From Planctomycetaceae bacterium (GTDB lineage Bacteria; Planctomycetota; Planctomycetia; Pirellulales; UBA1268): a stretch of 12,362 nucleotides of DNA. Shown here one piece after another: positions 1-6,549 of the stretch. The position numbers were made by a program, and so were the translations under genes. The notes beneath the pieces are model-generated. The model was given only the letters and a program-made list of their open reading frames with translations, had not been told where the DNA came from and made no database searches. Numbering within the stretch: the stretch's first letter is position 1; the number at the start of each line of letters is the position of its first letter. Where the stretch lies: assembly GCA_005789975.1 (NCBI GenBank), contig SXWC01000022.1, forward strand, positions 1 to 12,362, in the 5' to 3' direction.

Positions 1-116
1 GAGGCCTCGGCCGCCACCGGCAACGCGCTGAGCGCAAAGGTCGCCGCCAAGGCCACGGCGGAGAACGCCTCCTCCGTGGTGGTTTCAGCCGCCATCGAGG
101 CGGAGGTCTCGCAGCT
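1..116. other. Unassigned segment left of the ATPase breakpoint
   Basis: This segment replaces the sequence that should encode the Walker A region and the rest of the neighbouring ABC ATPase. Two frames are open through it: plus frame 1, which stays open to a TGA at 157-159, and one minus frame. Both give alanine-rich, low-complexity peptides that I do not recognise. The two frames share the same wobble positions, and those are almost all G or C, so GC3 says the segment is coding but not on which strand. It may be the edge of an unrelated gene joined here by rearrangement, or by an assembly error near a contig end. Confidence 0.35.
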
Positions 117-237
117 CACCGACGAGGCCGAGCGCCTTGCCCCGGTCGATCGCCAGTGACACGCCGTCCACGGCCGGCACGCGACCGGCCGGCGTGTGGA
201 AGGCGGTCACGAGATTGCGGATGTCGAGCAGTGGCAT
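85..237 (-). pseudogene. Truncated peptide ABC transporter ATPase, N-terminal fragment only
   Basis: The 50-residue product begins MPLLDIRNLVTAFHTPAG and continues through PAVDGVSLAIDRGKALGLVGE. That is the canonical start of a DppD/OppD-type ATPase up to the residue before the Walker A motif. Family members continue with S-G-S/C-G-K-S. Here the frame instead reads LRDLRLDGG and stops at TGA (85-87). No P-loop, signature motif or Walker B is present, so the product cannot hydrolyse ATP. The ATG lies 4 nt after the OppC-type permease stop, with GGAAG upstream, so the gene is the natural fourth member of the transporter operon. The break is abrupt at about position 116, which suggests deletion, rearrangement or misassembly rather than gradual decay. 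Confidence 0.7.
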
Positions 238-241
238 GGGC

Positions 242-1306
242 CTACTTCCGCGCCTCCCGCAGCCGCGGGTCGGTCGCTTCCTGCAGCCCCTCGCCGATCA
301 GGTTGTAGGCGAGCACCGTCAGGAAGATCGCCGCGCCCGGAAAGAGCACGAGCCACCACATCCCCAGATTGCTCCGGGCGCCGTTGAGAATCGACCCCCA
401 GCTCGCCGACGGCGGCGGCGGCCCGAAGCCGAGAAAGGAGAGCCCGCTCTCCGTGAGGATCGCCGAGGCGATCCCGAACGTGATCGGCACGAGAATCGGC
501 GCGAGCGAGTTGGGGAGAATGTGACGCATGATGATCCTGGCCGGCCCCGCCCCGGCGGCCCGTGCGGCGGTGACGTAGTCGTTCCCCTTGAGCCGGAGGA
601 ACTCGCCGCGGGTGAGCCGGGCGATGCCCGTCCAGCCGGTCATGCCGATGATCGCCATCGTGTGCCAGATCGTCGGCTTCTCGATCACGGCCAGGACCGC
701 CAAAATGAGCACGAGCGTGGGCACACACATCACGATCTCGGTGACGCGGCTGGTGAGCATGTCGATCCAGCCGCCGAAATAGCCGCCGATCGCCCCCACG
801 ATGATCCCGATCGTGCCCGCGATCCCCATCGACATGAATCCCACGAGCAGCGCCACCGTGGTGCCGTGGATCATCTTCGCGAGCACGTCGACGCCCGCCT
901 GATCGGTGCCGAAGGGATTGGTCCAGCTCGGGCGGCCCTGGTCCATGGCGGGATTCTCGGGCTGACCGGGCCATTCGTCGGCGCGGACGCTGCGATAGGG
1001 ATCCTGAAAATAGAGCGGCCAGATGGCCCAGCTCTCCGGATCCTTCTCGGCGAGGTTTTTGGGATAGGTGCCGCGGAACTTGTCGCGGGTGAAGACCGCC
1101 GGCTCGAGCCGGCGGTCGAAGTAGCCGAGACAGGGCGCGTAGATCCGCCCCTTGTAGCGGCAGAGCACGGGTTTCGTGCCCGCGAGCGCCGGGGCCAGGG
1201 CGGCCACGATCACCAACAGCGCGACGAAGGCGAGTGCGGCCATCGCCAGCGGCCGCCGCCGGTAGCGCCGCCAGGCCTCCACCCAGAATCCGTGGGAACG
1301 CTCCAT
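242..1306 (-). CDS. Peptide ABC transporter permease, OppC/YejE type
   Basis: This is an inner-membrane permease of an oligopeptide-type importer, 354 aa from the ATG at 1306. The first membrane segment is at about residues 20-42. The C-terminal transport domain starts at the classic motif NPFGTDQAGVDVLAKMIHG (130-148). The EAA loop that docks the ATPase is at about 243-270 (YVTAARAAGAGPARIIMRH, then LPNSLAPI). The family motif GLSFLGFGPPPPSASWG is at 288-304. The ~85-residue insert between TM1 and the FGTD motif, including KPVLCRYKGRIYAP, resembles the YejE branch rather than short OppC proteins. The start overlaps the previous gene's stop in TGATG; a GTG one codon earlier is possible. The partner is the OppB/YejB-type permease just upstream. 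Transported substrate is unknown; peptides are inferred from the family. Confidence 0.92.
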   Translation of the reverse strand: MERSHGFWVEAWRRYRRRPLAMAALAFVALLVIVAALAPALAGTKPVLCRYKGRIYAPCLGYFDRRLEPAVFTRDKFRGTYPKNLAEKDPESWAIWPLYFQDPYRSVRADEWPGQPENPAMDQGRPSWTNPFGTDQAGVDVLAKMIHGTTVALLVGFMSMGIAGTIGIIVGAIGGYFGGWIDMLTSRVTEIVMCVPTLVLILAVLAVIEKPTIWHTMAIIGMTGWTGIARLTRGEFLRLKGNDYVTAARAAGAGPARIIMRHILPNSLAPILVPITFGIASAILTESGLSFLGFGPPPPSASWGSILNGARSNLGMWWLVLFPGAAIFLTVLAYNLIGEGLQEATDPRLREARK

Positions 1307-2292
1307 CACGCCACGCTCACCCGGGGGTCGACGAGGCAGTAGAGCACGTCGGCGAGCAGCTGGCCGAGGAGCGTCAGCACGCTGAACATGAGCGTCAGTC
1401 CCATGATGGTCGGGTAGTCGCGTTCACGGATGCTCTCGAAGAACAGCCGGCCCATGCCCGGCCAGGTGAAGATCTGCTCGATGATGATCGAACCGCCGAT
1501 CAGCGAGGGCAGCGAGAGCCCCAGCAGGGTGACGAGCGGGATGAGCGTGTTGCGGAAGGCATGCCGAAAGAGCACCCTCCAAGGCCCCGCCCCCTTGGCC
1601 CGTGCCGTGCGGACATAATCCTGCCGGATGGCCTCCTCCATGTTCGCCCGGATGAAGCGGCTGTCGTAGGCGAGGCTCACGTAGGTCTGGCAGGTGACCG
1701 GCAGGATCATGTGGCGGGCGATGTCGAGCATGCGGGCACCGGTCGCCGCGTCGGCCGGAAGATCGCTCATGCCGAAGAGCGGCAACTCCCAGGCAGTGCC
1801 CCGCAGCCAGACGGCAAACACCACCTGCAGGAAGAGCGCGGCCACGAACGTCGGGAAGGAATAGAGCGCGTAGAGCAGCAGGCTCGTGAGCCGCTCGTCG
1901 GGGCGGCCGCTCCGGGCCGACGAGTAGAGCCCCAACGGCACCGCCGCCAGCCAGATCAGCAAGAACGCCGTGCCCGACACCAGGAGCGTCGGGCCGATGC
2001 GCTCGCCGATCAGGGTGGTAACGGGCTGTTTGCGGGTGATCGAGCGGCCCAGGTCGCCGCGGAAGAGATTCCCGGCCCACTGGAGATAGCCCTCGGGCCA
2101 CGACTTGTCGAGGCCGTAGGCCCGTTGCATCCGCTCGTAATCGGCCGCCGTGATCTTCCGGCTCGGATCCTCTCCCATCTGCGCCGTCAGGGGATTGCCC
2201 GGCATGTTGCGGGCCAGGCCGTAGACGATGCAGGTGATCGCCACGAGCGTCACGCATCCCAGCAGCAGCCGCCGCAAAAGGTACGTGGCCAT
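1306..2292 (-). CDS. Peptide ABC transporter permease, OppB/YejB type
   Basis: This is an inner-membrane permease of 328 aa, a normal length for OppB/DppB/YejB. It opens with MATYLLRRLLLGCVTLVAIT, a typical N-terminal first membrane helix. Further segments lie near residues 100-122, 138-163, 250-268 and 296-318. The EAA ATPase-docking loop is at about 219-249 (DYVRTARAKGAGPWRVLFRH). The conserved end region reads IIIEQIFTWPGMGRLF (269-284), and the C-terminus has VDPRV, as in the family. The chosen ATG lies 2 nt after the binding-protein stop, with AGGAGTG just upstream. The open frame continues far upstream inside the binding-protein gene, but that part is a shadow. It forms a heterodimeric channel with the OppC-type protein. 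Confidence 0.93.
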   Translation of the reverse strand: MATYLLRRLLLGCVTLVAITCIVYGLARNMPGNPLTAQMGEDPSRKITAADYERMQRAYGLDKSWPEGYLQWAGNLFRGDLGRSITRKQPVTTLIGERIGPTLLVSGTAFLLIWLAAVPLGLYSSARSGRPDERLTSLLLYALYSFPTFVAALFLQVVFAVWLRGTAWELPLFGMSDLPADAATGARMLDIARHMILPVTCQTYVSLAYDSRFIRANMEEAIRQDYVRTARAKGAGPWRVLFRHAFRNTLIPLVTLLGLSLPSLIGGSIIIEQIFTWPGMGRLFFESIRERDYPTIMGLTLMFSVLTLLGQLLADVLYCLVDPRVSVA

Positions 2293-2294
2293 GG

Positions 2295-4280
2295 TCACTC
2301 CTGCCGCGGCTTCCACAGGCTCCCGGAGCCGGGCGAGTAGTGATACGGCCCCCGTGGGCTGAAGACGTAGCCCCGCAACTCCTTGGAGAAGCCGTAGAAA
2401 CTGTTTCGCCAGAAGAGCCAGGTGTAGGGCTGGTCCTCGTAGAGGATCTCCTGGATCCGCGCGTATTTTTCGGCCCGCCGACCACGGTCCAGTTCGCGAC
2501 GGCCCTCGGTGAAGAGGCGATCGACCTCGGGATTGGAATACCCGCAGTAGTTCCGCATCTCGCCGGTCTTCCAGATGTTTTCCGAACTGTCGGGATCGGT
2601 GCCCGAACCCCAGCCGGAGATGCACGCCTGGAAGTTCTTCTTCTGCATCATGTCCTGCAGCGCCGTGACCTCGACCGGCCGCACGTTGACGATCACGCCG
2701 ATCTGGTCGAGGTTCTCCTTCAGCAGGGTGCAGAGGGCGATCCGGAACGGCTGCTGGTTGACGAGCATCGTGAACTCGAAGGGCACGAGCCGGCCGTCGA
2801 TCTCCTTGTCGCGGATGCCGTCGTTGTCGTGGTCGATCCAGCCGGCCTCGTCGAGCAGGGCCTCCGCCTTGTCGAGATCCTGCTTGTAGGGCGGGAGCTT
2901 CTTCGGGCCGGCCATCCACGAGTCCACGGGGAAGTTGCCGGCACAGGGGGAGTAGATCCCGAGGCAGATCTTTTCGAGCATCCGGTCGTGATCGAAGGCG
3001 TAGCTCATGGCCCGCCGCACGCGCCGGTCGGCGAAGAAGGGCGTGGCGATGTTCCACGCGAAGTGGAAGCTGACCCACTCCGGCGCCGTGGCCTTCGTGT
3101 TGAGGCGGTAATAGGCGTCGTCGACCGTCTGGGTCGTCCACTGCTCGGGCTGCAGGACCATTTCGTCGATCTCGCCCGATTTGAGCGCCAGAAGCGCCGT
3201 GTTGGGATCTTCGATGATGCGGAAGCGGATGTCCTTGAAGAAGGGCTCGTCGCGGACCTTCCGCCCCTTCACGGTGCTCCAACTGGCCCGTCGTTGCAGC
3301 ACGATCTCCTGTCCACGTTTCCGCGAGACGATCTCGTAAGGACCACCCGACACCGGCTGCTCCTCGAGCGTCACGTGCTCCGGGCTGTCCTTGAGCGTCG
3401 GATCCTGTTCCCAGGTCTTCTCGTAGACGTGCCGGGGCAGCACGGGGAAGTTGATGTTCCAGACGTTGGTGGCCAGCGGCTCCTTGTGAAAGAACACGAC
3501 GGTGCGGTCGTCGTAGGCGTGCACGCCCCGCATCTGGTCGGTGCCGCTGCGGACGGCCGGCACGGGCACCCTCGGATCCATGATCACCCGATACGTGAAG
3601 GCGAGGTCATGGGCGGTGATCGGCGTGCCGTCGCTCCACACGAGATCGTCCCGCATCACCACCTTGTCGTAGAGCCCGTCGGCGCTCGTCTGCCAGCTCG
3701 CGACCGTCTCGGCATTGGCGAAAGGCTCGAGGAGACGGTCGAAGGAAAACAGGCCGAAGCCCGTGAGGCCGAGGATGTCGAACTCCGCGGCCGAACTGAT
3801 CAGGATCGGATTGGTGCTGCCCAGGTCGCCTGCCACATGCCGGTCGATTCGGGCTTCGAGGTCGGCCTGGCCCTCGGCGGGAAGCCGGCCGAGTGCCGAG
3901 AGGATCCTGGCGTTCGTCTCGGCCGAGTCGTTCACCAGGGCAAGCGCCTCGGCGGCGGTGGTCAGCGGCGTGCTCCGCGACTGCTCGTCCCGCAGCAGCG
4001 CCAGGGCGTCCTTCACCGGCCGGTCGATCCACTTCGCATCCCGCTCGAGCGCCTCGAGGGCCGGGGGCTCGAAGGCCGCCTCCGGCTGCGCGGCGGCGGG
4101 TTCGGCGGGAGCCGTCCGGGAGGTCGGTGTCTCGGGCTCGGCGGTGAGCCGCCGCTCGCCAGTCTCGCGGCCACATCCGCAGGCGACCAGGACCGCCAGA
4201 CAGGCCATGCCCGGCCAGCCAAGGACGGCGGACCGCCGACCGTCTACGGCCGCGGCCGCCGCGGGGTGGTTGAAGGGCAT
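2295..4280 (-). CDS. Peptide ABC transporter substrate-binding lipoprotein (SBP family 5)
   Basis: This is the extracytoplasmic binding protein of the importer, 661 aa. A hydrophobic signal segment (about 18-33) ends in a lipobox L-V-A-C with Cys34 as the predicted lipidated residue. A Pro/Ala/Glu-rich linker follows. A helical stretch of about 80 residues (70-150) then precedes the SBP_bac_5 domain, which begins near TNPILISSAAEFDILGL (156-172). Family signatures include VVMRDDLVWSDGTPITAHDL (207-226), FFADRRVRRAMSYAFDHDRM (415-434) and an Asp-rich loop DHDNDGIRDKEIDG (483-496), which resembles a calcium-binding loop and is common in this group. The ATG has GGGAGG 7-8 nt upstream. It is first in the operon, 87 bp after ribBA on the same strand. 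Homology is closest to YejA/OppA-like proteins. The ligand cannot be read from sequence. Confidence 0.93.
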   Translation of the reverse strand: MPFNHPAAAAAVDGRRSAVLGWPGMACLAVLVACGCGRETGERRLTAEPETPTSRTAPAEPAAAQPEAAFEPPALEALERDAKWIDRPVKDALALLRDEQSRSTPLTTAAEALALVNDSAETNARILSALGRLPAEGQADLEARIDRHVAGDLGSTNPILISSAAEFDILGLTGFGLFSFDRLLEPFANAETVASWQTSADGLYDKVVMRDDLVWSDGTPITAHDLAFTYRVIMDPRVPVPAVRSGTDQMRGVHAYDDRTVVFFHKEPLATNVWNINFPVLPRHVYEKTWEQDPTLKDSPEHVTLEEQPVSGGPYEIVSRKRGQEIVLQRRASWSTVKGRKVRDEPFFKDIRFRIIEDPNTALLALKSGEIDEMVLQPEQWTTQTVDDAYYRLNTKATAPEWVSFHFAWNIATPFFADRRVRRAMSYAFDHDRMLEKICLGIYSPCAGNFPVDSWMAGPKKLPPYKQDLDKAEALLDEAGWIDHDNDGIRDKEIDGRLVPFEFTMLVNQQPFRIALCTLLKENLDQIGVIVNVRPVEVTALQDMMQKKNFQACISGWGSGTDPDSSENIWKTGEMRNYCGYSNPEVDRLFTEGRRELDRGRRAEKYARIQEILYEDQPYTWLFWRNSFYGFSKELRGYVFSPRGPYHYSPGSGSLWKPRQE

Positions 4281-4347
4281 CGGAGCCTCCCGAGCGCAGG
4301 AAAGTCCCGATGCTAAGGCCTCGGCAGCAGCGGGGTCAACTTTCGCG

Positions 4348-4367
4348 GTCGCCGAGCCAGCGGCGAC
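4348..4367 (-). terminator. Hairpin directly after the ribBA stop codon
   Basis: A perfect 7-bp inverted repeat, GTCGCCG (4348-4354) and CGGCGAC (4361-4367), flanks a 6-nt loop and begins one base after the ribBA stop. No run of T follows on the minus strand (the next bases are CGCGAAAG), so it is not a textbook intrinsic terminator. It may stabilise the 3' end of the ribBA mRNA or reduce read-through into the transporter operon 68 bp further on. Confidence 0.4.
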
Positions 4368-5576
4368 TCAGTCGGGAAACCGGTGTCCCAGTTTCTCACG
4401 CTTGGTGGCGAGATACCGTTCGTTGAACTCGTGGACCGGCGGCAGGATCGGCACCTGATCCACCACCTCGAGGTCAAAGCCGCCGTAAATGAAGGCGTCT
4501 GTCTTCTTGGGATTGTTGGTGAGCAGCCGGACCTGCCGCAGCCCCAGGTCCTTGAGCAGCTGGATGCCGACGCCATAGTCGCGGGAATCGGCCTTGAAGC
4601 CGAGCGCCAGGTTCGCCTCGACGGTGTCGAGCCCCTGGTCCTGCAGTTGGTAGGCCCTGATCTTCTCCACCAGACCGATGCCCCGCCCTTCCTGCGGCAG
4701 GTAGACGAGCACGCCGCAGCCCTCGCGACCGATCATGTCGAGCGCCATGTGGAGCTGGTCGCCGCAGTCGCACCGCAGGCTGTCGAGCAGGTCGCCCGTG
4801 AAGCACGACGAGTGCAGCCGGACCAAGGGAGCGGCCGATGCCGTCAGGTCGCCCATGACGAGCACGAGAGGCTGCTGCGACTCGAACTTCACGCCGTAGG
4901 CGATGATCCGGAAGCGGCCCCACTTCGTCGGCAGGTCCGCCTCCGCGATCCGGTCCACGAGCTGCTCCCGGGTGCGGCGGTGCCGGATCAACTGCTCGAT
5001 GGAGACGATCTCGAGGCGGTGCGCGGCTGCCAGGGCGAAAAGGCCCTCCCGGTCGGCGCGATTGCCGGACTCGTCGAGGATCTCGCAGAGCACGCCGGAC
5101 GGGGGCAGGCCGGCGAGCCGCGCCAGGTCGACGGCGGCATCGGTGTGGCCGGCCCTGCGGAGCACGCCCCCCTCCTTGGCCACCAGCGGGAAGAGATGGC
5201 CGGGGCGGACGAAGTCGGACGGCACGCTCGCGGGATCGAGGATCGTGGTGATCGCCAGGGCCCGCTCGGCGGCGGTGATGCCGGTCCGCGCCGAGCGGTG
5301 GTCCACCGGGACCGTGAAGGCCGTGCCGAGGGGCGTCGAGTTCGACTCGACCATCATCGGCAGTTCGAGACGCTTGGCCACCTCCGGCAGGATCGGCATG
5401 CAGACCTGCCCCCTGCCCTCCCGGATCATGAAGTTGACGATTTCCGTCGTCGCATGGCTCGCGGCACAGACGAAGTCGCCCTCGTTCTCGCGGTCTTCGG
5501 CATCGACGACGATCACCACGTCGCCCCGGGCGATGGCGGCCACGGCGGCCTCGATGGTGGAAAAACGTGTGGGCAT
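4368..5576 (-). CDS. ribBA: Bifunctional 3,4-dihydroxy-2-butanone-4-phosphate synthase / GTP cyclohydrolase II
   Basis: This cytosolic enzyme supplies both starting compounds of riboflavin synthesis, one from ribulose 5-phosphate and one from GTP. It has 402 aa, the usual length for a RibBA fusion. The RibB half (about 1-200) has VVDAEDRENEGDF (23-35), RTGITAAERA (97-106), GHLFPLVAKEGGVL (126-139) and RAGHTDAAVDL with His144. The RibA half (about 205-402) has the zinc cysteines C258, C269 and C271 in SSCFTGDLLDSLRCDCG, then LPQEGRGIGL (293-302) and LTNNPKK (352-358). All expected catalytic motifs are present, so both activities should be intact. I chose the ATG at 5576, giving MPTRFSTIEAAV. 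The frame is open upstream to 5717, but the ATG at 5618 lies inside a TATAAT box. Other riboflavin genes are not in the window. Confidence 0.97.
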   Translation of the reverse strand: MPTRFSTIEAAVAAIARGDVVIVVDAEDRENEGDFVCAASHATTEIVNFMIREGRGQVCMPILPEVAKRLELPMMVESNSTPLGTAFTVPVDHRSARTGITAAERALAITTILDPASVPSDFVRPGHLFPLVAKEGGVLRRAGHTDAAVDLARLAGLPPSGVLCEILDESGNRADREGLFALAAAHRLEIVSIEQLIRHRRTREQLVDRIAEADLPTKWGRFRIIAYGVKFESQQPLVLVMGDLTASAAPLVRLHSSCFTGDLLDSLRCDCGDQLHMALDMIGREGCGVLVYLPQEGRGIGLVEKIRAYQLQDQGLDTVEANLALGFKADSRDYGVGIQLLKDLGLRQVRLLTNNPKKTDAFIYGGFDLEVVDQVPILPPVHEFNERYLATKREKLGHRFPD

Positions 5577-5616
5577 GCGATCCGTCGGGAGAGGGTGTCT
5601 GTGTATGACCGCCTCC

Positions 5617-5622
5617 ATTATA
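5617..5622 (-). promoter_or_regulatory. Candidate -10 box for ribBA
   Basis: A perfect TATAAT lies on the minus strand, 40 nt upstream of the ribBA ATG at 5576. This is notable in such GC-rich DNA. The 16-18 nt spacing upstream shows no good match to TTGACA. If it is used, transcription would start near 5610 and leave a leader of about 35 nt. On the plus strand the same AT patch reads TATAGG, so it could also contribute to transcription of the divergent gene at 5695. The 118-bp gap holds no other recognisable site. Confidence 0.45.
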
Positions 5623-5694
5623 GGATGCAGGCGGGCCGCGGCCGTGGCGGAGAGCCGCGGCACGCCTCCCCAGCAAGGCGAATCCGGAGCCCCC

Positions 5695-6549
5695 ATGCTC
5701 GACCGTGAGGAATACATCGAACAGGCCTACCTGTTTCGGTCGTTCGCCGAGCGGATCACCGCCGGGATCGCCGCCCAGGAGGCGCTCGTCGCGATCGGAC
5801 AGGAGGTGCTCGCCACGTCGAAACTGCCGATGGCGCTCGACTACCTCGCGGGGGAGTTGAGGCTGGTCGGCACGCTCTCCACGGCCATGGCCCGGTTGCG
5901 GCACTACTTCACCGACTTCCAGACGTTCGTGATCGCCGCCGCCGAACAGGAGGGAGGGCGGTTCGACATGCGGACGGCCCTGGCGATGCTCGAACGCGAG
6001 GCGGCCTACCGCGGCGAGGGAGCGTCGCCGCAGGGGCTCTTTCTCTATCGCTTCGAGTGCCTGTCACGAAACCGTCTCGACTATGCGCGGGGACTCGGCG
6101 CGGTCGCCGGCGACGACATCTTCGACGCCGAGTGGAAGGCGTGGATCGAGACGGTGTCGCGGCAGGTCGGACTGATCGATCTGGCCGACCTGGTCTTCGT
6201 GCGGAGTCCGGAGTACTGGCGGATCGGTCGGCGGGACGCGACCCTTTCGGGCCGGGTCGCCCCGGAGCCCGATCGGGCCATCCTCTTCGGCGAGAAGGAG
6301 GGGCGGATCGCGCGGGCCAATCGCGGCAAGGATCCGCTCTTCTTCTTCGCGGCCTTGCAACGCCAGCTCGGCTATCCGTCCGTGCCGCGGGTCATGCCCC
6401 AGTCCCCTTCGGCGGAATCTCCCGCGCTGCTCGCCCGCCGGATCGAGCGGCTCGAGATGCGGCTGAAACTCCTCGAGGAGGAGTCGCGGGGCGGCATCGA
6501 CCTCTCGCGATTCGACCCCAAAAACTTTCCTCTGCCGCGCGACGAATGA
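5695..6549 (+). CDS. Hypothetical protein, 284 aa, unknown function
   Basis: I do not recognise a named family. The ATG at 5695 has GGAG about 6 nt upstream, giving MLDREEYIEQAYLFRSFAER. The product looks soluble and largely helical, with no signal peptide or membrane segment. Visible features are a helical N-terminal half (1-105), aromatic/charged patches around YRFECLSRNRLDYARGLG (118-135), and a basic segment FGEKEGRIARANRGKDPLFF (198-217). A proline-rich linker (about 228-243) leads to a short predicted coiled coil, LLARRIERLEMRLKLLEEE (245-263), and the end is FDPKNFPLPRDE. Its stop overlaps the glycerate kinase start (ATGA), which implies translational coupling and possibly a shared process. 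It diverges from ribBA. GC3 is high and matches its neighbours, so it is very likely a real gene. Confidence 0.85.
   Translation: MLDREEYIEQAYLFRSFAERITAGIAAQEALVAIGQEVLATSKLPMALDYLAGELRLVGTLSTAMARLRHYFTDFQTFVIAAAEQEGGRFDMRTALAMLEREAAYRGEGASPQGLFLYRFECLSRNRLDYARGLGAVAGDDIFDAEWKAWIETVSRQVGLIDLADLVFVRSPEYWRIGRRDATLSGRVAPEPDRAILFGEKEGRIARANRGKDPLFFFAALQRQLGYPSVPRVMPQSPSAESPALLARRIERLEMRLKLLEEESRGGIDLSRFDPKNFPLPRDE

Noticed and set aside
137..1342. 401-aa plus-strand open frame over the OppC-type permease
   Set aside because: Arg/Pro/His-rich low-complexity product; the minus strand carries a full permease with clear motifs.
2293..3282. Upstream in-frame extension of the OppB-type permease
   Set aside because: Lies in the wrong frame of the binding-protein gene; MATYLLRR at 2292 is the conserved permease N-terminus and has a good ribosome site.
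2340..4316. 658-aa plus-strand open frame antisense to the binding-protein gene
   Set aside because: It is a wobble-phase shadow in GC-rich DNA: the product is rich in Arg/Gly/Val/His with no domain, while the minus frame is an unmistakable SBP.
5577..5694. FMN riboswitch upstream of ribBA
   Set aside because: The gap is 118 bp and shows none of the conserved RFN helices; the probable leader is only about 35 nt.
4383..5708. 441-aa plus-strand open frame over ribBA
   Set aside because: Antisense shadow; ribBA on the minus strand has every catalytic motif.
5577..5717. N-terminal extension of RibBA to 449 aa
   Set aside because: Homology begins at MPTRFSTIE; the extension overlaps the TATAAT box and the start of the divergent gene.
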